A stretch of 9,712 nucleotides of DNA. It comes from Rhodocyclaceae bacterium UBA5602. Lineage in GTDB: Bacteria > Pseudomonadota > Gammaproteobacteria > Burkholderiales > Rhodocyclaceae. Location of the stretch: positions 24,050 through 33,761 of the forward strand of contig DILC01000033.1 in the NCBI GenBank assembly GCA_002424865.1, given 5' to 3'. The notes beneath the pieces were generated by a model. It was not told where the DNA came from. It saw only the letters and a list, made by a program, of their open reading frames with translations, and did no database searches. How positions within the stretch are numbered: the stretch's first letter is position 1; each line of letters starts with the position of its first letter. Shown here piece by piece: positions 1 through 4,660 of this stretch. A program made the translations under genes and the position numbers.

Positions 1-440
1 TTGTCATAAGCAGCGTTTGCAACAGCCATGGCGGACTTGACTGCAGCGACAGCGGCATCGGAGCCAGCGGGCGCATTCTTGAGCGACTGATCTAGCATGC
101 TGGCCATAGCTGATTTCATTTCAGCCATTTGCGCTTCGGAAATTTTTGCCAATTCGCTTTGAGTCTGGGTTGCAATTTCATACACGCTGCGTGAGTAGGC
201 GACGGCTTTTTCAACTGAAGGCTGCGCAATGGTTGCTTGCATGCTGGCAAGCTCTTGCATGTCTTTTGCCGACATCAAGGCTTTGGTGTTGGCTACACCA
301 TCTTCAAGCATCGTGCGGGCTGTGTTCAGATTGAGTGCAGCCAAACGCTCAGCGCTAGCAAAAACCGTGTTAGCGATGGTCAGCATGGCTTCAATGCCAG
401 CCTTGTTGGCTTCGGCAAACTGTGCAGGTAATTTATTCAT
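1..440 (-). CDS. phaP: Phasin family protein (PHA granule-associated), 3' end cut by window edge
   Basis: This is a phasin, a small amphipathic protein that coats polyhydroxyalkanoate granules in the cytoplasm and controls their number and size. The visible part is 146 residues, beginning MNKLPAQFAEANKAGIEAML and continuing as almost uninterrupted Ala/Glu/Met-rich helix with no signal peptide or membrane segment. The helical block around residues 75-110 (SVEKAVAYSRSVYEIATQTQ) is typical of the Phasin_2 family. Family members are usually about 180-190 residues, so roughly 35-45 C-terminal residues probably lie beyond the left edge. The start is supported by an AAGGA Shine-Dalgarno six bases upstream (AAGGAATTATC-ATG). 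The gene is transcribed alone from a very strong predicted promoter about 200 bp upstream. The phasin family call is firm; which phaP paralogue it is cannot be told. Confidence 0.88.
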   Translation of the reverse strand, partial: MNKLPAQFAEANKAGIEAMLTIANTVFASAERLAALNLNTARTMLEDGVANTKALMSAKDMQELASMQATIAQPSVEKAVAYSRSVYEIATQTQSELAKISEAQMAEMKSAMASMLDQSLKNAPAGSDAAVAAVKSAMAVANAAYD

Positions 441-632
441 GATAATTCCTTAAAAATTCGAGGTTAAGTTATAGGGTGCTGGTAGCTGCAGATCAAATCT
501 AAAACTCACTCAGGTAAATCTTTGGTTAATTAAAAAATCGTTCACCACTGAATTACAAAAACTGGCTGAGTTACAACATGCAAATCTGAGCACCGAATCT
601 TTTCCTCAAAATCTTTTAAAGAGAAATGGTGC

Positions 633-640
633 GTTGCAAC
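633..640. promoter_or_regulatory. Palindrome GTTGCAAC near the phasin transcription start (candidate operator)
   Basis: This eight-base perfect palindrome lies just downstream of the predicted transcription start (about 643). Its centre is about 53 bp from the centre of the 685-695 palindrome, close to five helical turns, so both would face the same side of the helix. A repressor binding here would block initiation. The role is inferred, by analogy with PhaR control of phasin genes. Confidence 0.3.
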
Positions 641-649
641 ACGACTCGA

Positions 650-677
650 ATTATAGGTGAGTGGTTTTGGATGTCAA
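650..677 (-). promoter_or_regulatory. Perfect-consensus sigma70 promoter for the phasin gene
   Basis: Reading the minus strand, TTGACA (672-677) and TATAAT (650-655) match both sigma70 hexamers at 12 of 12 positions, separated by 16 bp. The predicted transcription start is near 643, giving a leader of about 200 nt before the phasin ATG at 440. Perfect matches in both boxes are rare, and phasins are among the most abundant proteins in PHA-storing cells, so the match fits a strongly expressed gene. The hexamers are seen directly; promoter activity is inferred. Confidence 0.85.
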
Positions 678-790
678 TACTTTTTTTGCTGCAAAGCACA
701 AAAATAATTTTTAAATAAAAATATAAAAAAATCAAATAGTTGTAAATTTATCTCTGATTTTTATTAAAAAAATAATGCAATACAGCAAGA
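678..790 (-). promoter_or_regulatory. AT-rich UP-element-like tract upstream of the phasin promoter
   Basis: Directly upstream of the -35 box lies about 110 bp made largely of A and T runs, including seven T at 681-687 and long A/T blocks from about 700 to 775. The part next to the -35 box is where the RNA polymerase alpha subunits contact UP elements, and the repeated A-tracts could also bend the DNA. The composition is plain; the role is inferred. Confidence 0.45.
685..695. promoter_or_regulatory. Palindrome TTTGC-T-GCAAA upstream of the phasin -35 box (candidate operator)
   Basis: An 11-bp inverted repeat with perfect five-base arms is centred at 690, eight bases upstream of the -35 hexamer. 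Together with the second TTGCAA palindrome at 633-640 it brackets the promoter. PHA-responsive regulators of the PhaR family bind TGC/GCA-rich dyads and repress phasin genes, so this is a candidate PhaR site. No phaR gene is in the window and binding is not shown. Confidence 0.35.
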
Positions 791-905
791 TTTATTGGAT
801 TTTTAATGGTTTTTTTGAAAGATGGTTTTTGGGCTGATGAGGACTCTGCAGTTTCTTCACTTCACAGGAAGGGCATATTTTCTAATGCGATCAGACAATA
901 ATGGG

Positions 906-938
906 AAAGCCCAGAGGCCATGTAAGCCTCTGGGCTTT
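906..938 (-). terminator. Hairpin terminator of the kdsD-kdsC-lptC-lptA-crotonase operon
   Basis: A perfect 13-bp inverted repeat (AAAGCCCAGAGGC at 906-918 and its complement at 926-938) with a seven-base loop lies 27 bp past the stop of the enoyl-CoA hydratase gene. The A/T ends of the arms give a short T run on each strand, so it can act in both directions. It separates the operon from the phasin unit. Confidence 0.85.
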
Positions 939-965
939 TGCAGCCTGTCAATGCCCGCTTGGGGA

Positions 966-1742
966 TTAGCAATTCTTAAAGGCTGGTTTGCGTTTTTGTA
1001 AAAATGCCGACATGCCTTCTTTGCGGTCGTCCATGGAAAAAGCGGCGTGGAATGTACGTCGTTCAAACAACAAGCCTTCCTGCAGGCTTGATTCCCAAGC
1101 GCGATTCACGCTCTCTTTGATCATCATGACCATGGGCAAGGAAAAGTTGGCGATGGTTTTGGCTGCCGCCAAGGTTTCTTCCATTAATTTTGCGGCGGGA
1201 ATGATGCGGGCGATCAAACCGGCGCGTTCGGCTTCTTCCGCATCCATCATGCGTGCGCTAAGGCATAAATCCATGGCTTTGGCCTTGCCAATGGCGCGCG
1301 GCAGTCTTTGGGTGCCACCTGCGCCAGGCAGGATGCCAAGCTTGACCTCAGGTTGGCCAAATTTTGCGGTATCGGCGGCATAAATCATGTCGCAAGCCAT
1401 CGCCAACTCACAGCCGCCGCCCAAGGCAAAGCCAGAGACAGCGGCAATGACGGGCTTTCTGCATTGGCCGATACAGTCCCAATTGCGGGTGATGAAATTG
1501 GTTTTGTACGCTTGCATATAGTTGTAATCCAGCATCGCGGCAATATCAGCCCCTGCAGCGAAGGCCTTTTCCGAGCCGGTGATCACGATGCAGCCGATAT
1601 TTTCGTCCGTTTCAAAAGTCCTTAGCGCAGCGCCGACATCGTCCATCAAGCCATCGTTCAGCGCATTTAATACATCAGGCCGGTGTAGCGTAATTACGCC
1701 AACTTTGCCTTGGGTGGAAGCGATGATGTTTTCATAATCCAT
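966..1742 (-). CDS. Enoyl-CoA hydratase (crotonase family)
   Basis: This 258-residue protein is a short-chain crotonase, predicted to hydrate trans-2-enoyl-CoA to 3-hydroxyacyl-CoA in the cytoplasm (fatty-acid or amino-acid breakdown). The fold signature is clear: the oxyanion-hole region FAAGADIAAM (61-70) and GFALGGGCELAMACD (104-118), then GQPEVKLGILPGAGGTQRLP (129-148). Both catalytic glutamates of true hydratases are present at Glu112 and Glu132, and length is normal for the family. An AAGGAG site eight bases before ATG supports the start. The gene follows lptA after only 29 bp with no terminator between, so it is probably the last gene of the LPS operon, in the position usually held by lptB. 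Its 3-hydroxyacyl-CoA product could in principle feed PHA synthesis or beta-oxidation, but closeness to a phasin gene is weak evidence because a terminator and a separate promoter divide them. The family is certain; the substrate is not. Confidence 0.92.
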   Translation of the reverse strand: MDYENIIASTQGKVGVITLHRPDVLNALNDGLMDDVGAALRTFETDENIGCIVITGSEKAFAAGADIAAMLDYNYMQAYKTNFITRNWDCIGQCRKPVIAAVSGFALGGGCELAMACDMIYAADTAKFGQPEVKLGILPGAGGTQRLPRAIGKAKAMDLCLSARMMDAEEAERAGLIARIIPAAKLMEETLAAAKTIANFSLPMVMMIKESVNRAWESSLQEGLLFERRTFHAAFSMDDRKEGMSAFLQKRKPAFKNC

Positions 1743-1771
1743 GCTGGGCTCTCCTTGTATGTTGTTCGGGG

Positions 1772-2422
1772 TTATTGGCTGGACGGTGTGCTATTTTTTT
1801 TGTCAAGCGTAGTGCTCTCTTGCAGCGAGATGCCTGGCGGCAAGACAGTTTTAGCTGGCGTCGCAGCAGGCTGGGTTTTTACGTTACGGGGCTGGATGAC
1901 AGCGCGGACACGTTCGCCGCTACCTGGTTGCGCGCGTGTGCCATGGGGACCACTCGTGACGACATAGCTCTCCGATTTGCCATCGTAGGAAATGAATTGG
2001 CCACGGACTTCATCTGCGCCACTTTTTATCCAGGCGCGGTTATATAAATCTGTTTTTTCAGTTTTTGCATCGTATTCAATACGTTCTGCTTCGCCTTCAA
2101 TGTATTCGTCTTTTCCTTCGCGTCTCTGCCGGAAGCGGGGAAGTGATTTTCCGCTGGTTGCGACACTATGCTGAAAACCGCTTTCATCTTGCGTGACTAC
2201 AATCCGCTCGGCGCGAAAGACCAGTGTGCCTTTGGTCAGCTGTACATTGCCTTCAAAGACCTGAATTTTCTTCATGTCATCTACGGTGACTGAGTCTGCT
2301 TCGATATTCGTTGGTTTGTCACGGTCTGCTTTTTCAGCCCAGCCAAGAGATGCTGTCAGCAGCAAAAGAATGCATGTCAAAAAACGCATGGAAGCTGGAA
2401 GTCCGGGATAAAAAAGGTTCAT
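1772..2422 (-). CDS. lptA: LPS transport periplasmic protein LptA
   Basis: LptA is the periplasmic protein that polymerises into the bridge carrying lipopolysaccharide from LptC to LptD in the outer membrane. The 216-residue product starts with a signal peptide (hydrophobic core RFLTCILLLLTASLGWA, 13-29; likely cleavage after Ala29). The OstA/LptA beta-jellyroll runs from about 38 to 155, with the expected opening NIEADSVTVDD and the block VFEGNVQLTKGTLVFRAERI (55-74). A Pro/Ala/Ser-rich tail (about 165-216), longer than in enterobacterial LptA, looks disordered. The start at 2422 has GGAG nine bases upstream. A second ATG at codon 12 (2389) would give a more conventional signal peptide but has a weaker, more distant site, so the start is somewhat uncertain. 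It follows lptC after 50 bp and precedes the crotonase gene by 29 bp. Confidence 0.93.
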   Translation of the reverse strand: MNLFYPGLPASMRFLTCILLLLTASLGWAEKADRDKPTNIEADSVTVDDMKKIQVFEGNVQLTKGTLVFRAERIVVTQDESGFQHSVATSGKSLPRFRQRREGKDEYIEGEAERIEYDAKTEKTDLYNRAWIKSGADEVRGQFISYDGKSESYVVTSGPHGTRAQPGSGERVRAVIQPRNVKTQPAATPAKTVLPPGISLQESTTLDKKNSTPSSQ

Positions 2423-2472
2423 GGCGAGGGGCTCCGTTAGGTGGTGGCTCCGGGGTGGCTCATTGGGAAGGC

Positions 2473-3033
2473 CTAGTTGCGGTAGAGAGTACCGGTAACG
2501 CGGCCGTGCAGCACCGATATGCCGGTTTTGTTGTTGACTTCAAGATGGCTGCCTTGGACGACGGATTTGCCTTGCGTAATCGTTGCGGGTGTCAGGGTGT
2601 AAGCTGTCTCATCATCGGGAAATACCTTCAACAGGCGCGTTTCCATGACGGTAGCGATGGGTTTGGCAGCAGTGCCCTGGCGCACAACGCGTACGTCATT
2701 AATAAAATCGACTTCTTTTGATTCCTTGCCGACGAGGGCTTGTTGCGCAAAAATATCGGTTTGCGGTTGCCGATGGTTGATCAGGTGGGGATTGACCACA
2801 ATGCTTGTGTCATCGTCAGGGTAATGCGTCATTTTGTCTGCGATCAAGCTGTGTTGCAGCTGGCCATTACTGTCAAATCGCCGCACATTGAAATTTGAAA
2901 TAATGTAATCAGGATCATGTCGCATGGCACGTGGTTTGCCATCCGCAAGGATGAACTGGTTCAGCCAGTAGGTGAGACCCGCTAGCAGCGCCATGATCAG
3001 CAAGGGTGCCAGCGTGAATGGGCGGGAGTTCAT
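2473..3033 (-). CDS. lptC: LPS export ABC transporter periplasmic protein LptC
   Basis: LptC is the bitopic inner-membrane protein that takes lipopolysaccharide from the LptB2FG transporter and passes it to LptA. The product is 186 residues from the chosen start: a short cytoplasmic end (MNSRPFT), one membrane helix at about 7-28, then a periplasmic beta-jellyroll domain. The post-helix motif HDPDYIISNF (39-48) matches the PDY..xNF pattern of the family, and the C-terminal block SVVQGSHLEVNNKTGISVLH also fits. The start at 3033 is chosen because its ATG overlaps the kdsC stop as ATGA, a sign of translational coupling. An upstream in-frame ATG at 3063 would place ten extra polar residues inside kdsC and is less likely. 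Sequence conservation in LptC is low, so the call rests on architecture, motif and operon position together. Confidence 0.91.
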   Translation of the reverse strand: MNSRPFTLAPLLIMALLAGLTYWLNQFILADGKPRAMRHDPDYIISNFNVRRFDSNGQLQHSLIADKMTHYPDDDTSIVVNPHLINHRQPQTDIFAQQALVGKESKEVDFINDVRVVRQGTAAKPIATVMETRLLKVFPDDETAYTLTPATITQGKSVVQGSHLEVNNKTGISVLHGRVTGTLYRN

Positions 3034-3578
3034 GAAAGGTAGCCTGCCATGAGGGTATCCCAATGTCCTTGGGTGCGCAGGATAAAGTCGCAGACTTCGC
3101 GCACTGCGCCGCGGCCGCCGCCAGCGCCGGTGACATAGTCCACCCGGCGAATGACTTCAGCATGGCTGTCAGCGGCCGTGGCCGAAAAACCGCACGCGCG
3201 CAGGATGGGCAGATCGACTATGTCGTCCCCCATGTAGCCTGCCTGGCCCATGTCCAGGCCGCGCCCGGCGACAAGTTGCCGCATCAGGGCGCGCTTGTCT
3301 TCCACCCCCATGTGCAACGAGCTAATGCCCAGATTTTCAGCGCGAAGCGCCAAGGCGCGTGAGCTGCGGCCGCTGATAATGGCGACTTCTATGCCAAAGC
3401 GCTGGAGCAGGCGCAAGCCATGGCCATCGAGGCTGGAAAAAGCCTTCATTTCATCTCCTGCAGAGGTGAAATACAGCGTGCCATCGGTGAGCACGCCATC
3501 CACATCAAAGCCCATGAGGGCAATCTGAGCAGCTTTTTTTGTGGCGGTTTCCGTGGCTGGGGTGTTTGGCATGGCCAT
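3030..3578 (-). CDS. kdsC: 3-deoxy-D-manno-octulosonate 8-phosphate phosphatase (KdsC, HAD family)
   Basis: KdsC removes phosphate from KDO-8-phosphate to give free KDO, the sugar that starts the LPS inner core, in the cytoplasm. The product is 182 residues from the chosen start. HAD motif I is FDVDGVLTDG (24-33) with nucleophile Asp25 and acid/base Asp27; motif II is the ISGR stretch (68-71); Lys95 fits motif III; motif IV is GDD at 117-119. The small size and absence of a cap domain match tetrameric C0-type KdsC. The start at 3578 is preferred because its ATG overlaps the kdsD stop as TGATG and an AAGGTGG site lies close upstream. The longer frame starting at 3626 would overlap kdsD by about 50 bp with non-family residues. 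A second ATG two codons later (3572) is possible but worse spaced. Confidence 0.95.
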   Translation of the reverse strand: MAMPNTPATETATKKAAQIALMGFDVDGVLTDGTLYFTSAGDEMKAFSSLDGHGLRLLQRFGIEVAIISGRSSRALALRAENLGISSLHMGVEDKRALMRQLVAGRGLDMGQAGYMGDDIVDLPILRACGFSATAADSHAEVIRRVDYVTGAGGGRGAVREVCDFILRTQGHWDTLMAGYLS

Positions 3579-4588
3579 CAAACCACCTTGGCGCGAAATA
3601 AATCGTGCATGTTGAGCGCGCCGCAAAGCGTGCCTTGTTCATCCACAACAAGCAGTTGGTTGATTTTGTGTGTCTCCATCATGTCAACCGCTTCTACGGC
3701 TAAGCGGCGGGTTTCAATGCTGCGGGGGTGGGTTGTCATGGCGTCCTTCACCGGGGTGCTGCGTAAATCGCCTAGCCGCGCCATGGCACGGCGCAGGTCG
3801 CCATCGGTAAAAATACCAATAGGCGTGGCGCTCTCCGCATTTTCTGTGACGACCACCATGCCCATGCCGCCTTGGGTCATGGCAGCCAGCGCTTCAGGGA
3901 TTGGCAAGGTCATCGCAACGTGTGGCACATGGGTTTGCATGACATCGTCAACATGCGTGAGCAGCTTGCGGCCCAGTGCGCCGCCGGGGTGCGAGCGGGC
4001 AAAATCTTCCGCGCCAAAGCCTCGCGCATCAAGCAGCGCAACGGCCAGCGCATCGCCCAAGGCCAGCGCCGCTGTTGTGCTGGCAGTGGGCGCCAGGTTT
4101 AGCGGACAGGCTTCCTGGTCTACATGGGCATCCAGATGAACGTCCGCCGCCAAGGCAAGGGTTGACGCCGCATTGCCGGTAATCGCGATAAGCCGCCCCC
4201 CTTGACGCTTGACTAATGGGACAATGGTGAGCAGCTCATCGTTTTCGCCCGAGTTAGACAAGGCGATCAGGACATCATCGTGGGTGATCATGCCCAAATC
4301 GCCATGCACGGCTTCAGCGGCATGCACAAAATATGCAGGCGTGCCGGTGCTGGCCAAGGTGGCGGCAATTTTGCGCGCAATGTGGCCGGATTTGCCCAAG
4401 CCACTGACAATCACCCGGCCTTGTCTGGCTTCACTTTGCGCGGCAAGGATCAAGGACACCGCATCTTGAAAGGCTTGCCCCAAACGGGAGGCCAAAGCCA
4501 AAACTGCAGCCGCTTCAATTTCCAGCACGCGTTTGCCCATGCTAATGGCTTGTTTGGGCTGATGGGTGGCGTTAAGAGTTTGGCTCAT
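3578..4588 (-). CDS. kdsD: D-arabinose 5-phosphate isomerase (KdsD/KpsF family)
   Basis: This enzyme converts D-ribulose 5-phosphate to D-arabinose 5-phosphate, the first committed step to KDO, in the cytoplasm. The 336-residue product has the usual order: a SIS sugar-isomerase domain (about 40-200) followed by two CBS domains (about 212-270 and 280-336). Key SIS motifs are SGLGKSGHIARK (62-73), AEAVHGDLGM (91-100), SNSGENDELL (111-120), CPLNLAPTAST (161-171) and SHPGGALGRKLL (199-210). Lys66, His95, Glu118, Glu159 and His200 line up at a constant offset of seven with residues reported as important in E. coli KdsD, which suggests an active enzyme. It is the first gene of the operon, and its stop overlaps the kdsC start (TGATG). 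No good Shine-Dalgarno is visible before the ATG (the preceding bases are C-rich), yet the start fits the family's N-terminus. Confidence 0.96.
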   Translation of the reverse strand: MSQTLNATHQPKQAISMGKRVLEIEAAAVLALASRLGQAFQDAVSLILAAQSEARQGRVIVSGLGKSGHIARKIAATLASTGTPAYFVHAAEAVHGDLGMITHDDVLIALSNSGENDELLTIVPLVKRQGGRLIAITGNAASTLALAADVHLDAHVDQEACPLNLAPTASTTAALALGDALAVALLDARGFGAEDFARSHPGGALGRKLLTHVDDVMQTHVPHVAMTLPIPEALAAMTQGGMGMVVVTENAESATPIGIFTDGDLRRAMARLGDLRSTPVKDAMTTHPRSIETRRLAVEAVDMMETHKINQLLVVDEQGTLCGALNMHDLFRAKVV

Positions 4589-4609
4589 GGGTGGTGTGGC
4601 GTTTATGAT
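4580..4609 (+). promoter_or_regulatory. Predicted promoter of the Kef-type antiporter gene
   Basis: On the plus strand TTGGCT (4580-4585, four of six matches to the -35 consensus) and TATGAT (4604-4609, five of six) are separated by 18 bp. Transcription would start near 4616, leaving a leader of about 45 nt that includes the inverted repeat at 4627-4639. The -35 box falls inside the first codons of kdsD, and the promoter is interleaved with the kdsD promoter. Confidence 0.4.
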
Positions 4610-4617
4610 AGCGGCAA

Positions 4618-4646
4618 ATTATAACCGTCAGCTACTGACATTCCCA
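4618..4646 (-). promoter_or_regulatory. Predicted promoter of the kdsD operon
   Basis: On the minus strand a perfect -10 box TATAAT lies at 4618-4623, about 30 bp before the kdsD start. The -35 region 17 bp further upstream (4641-4646, TGGGAA) is a poor match, so an activator or an alternative -35 may be needed. The predicted start of transcription is near 4611, giving a leader of only about 20 nt. The box overlaps the predicted start of transcription for the divergent antiporter gene. Confidence 0.5.
4627..4639. promoter_or_regulatory. Inverted repeat GTCAG-CTA-CTGAC in the divergent promoter region
   Basis: Five-base perfect arms flank a three-base centre. On the minus strand it occupies the spacer just upstream of the kdsD -10 box; on the plus strand it would sit in the antiporter leader about 22 bp before its start codon. 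It could be an operator or a small RNA hairpin. It is short enough to arise by chance. Confidence 0.25.
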
Positions 4647-4660
4647 TCGAGATTTCCTGC

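Larger units (their letters stand above)
441..965. other. Long AT-rich intergenic region between phasin and enoyl-CoA hydratase genes
   Basis: This 525-bp stretch carries no convincing protein gene. From left to right it contains the phasin ribosome-binding site and a ~200-nt predicted leader (441-643), a consensus promoter with flanking palindromes (633-695), a very AT-rich tract (about 678-790), a stretch with nothing recognised (about 800-900), and the terminator of the kdsD operon (906-938). Confidence 0.8.

Noticed and set aside
229..453. Plus-strand frames of 60-75 codons over the phasin gene
   Set aside because: Antisense to the phasin coding sequence, with no ribosome site or family features.
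857..1066. Open frame of 69 codons on the minus strand overlapping the end of the enoyl-CoA hydratase gene
   Set aside because: It overlaps the real gene in another frame, runs through the terminator hairpin, and its protein shows no family features or ribosome site.
1..1742. Idea that the phasin and enoyl-CoA hydratase genes form a PHA operon
   Set aside because: A 13-bp terminator hairpin and a separate consensus promoter lie between them in a 525-bp gap, so they are separate transcription units.
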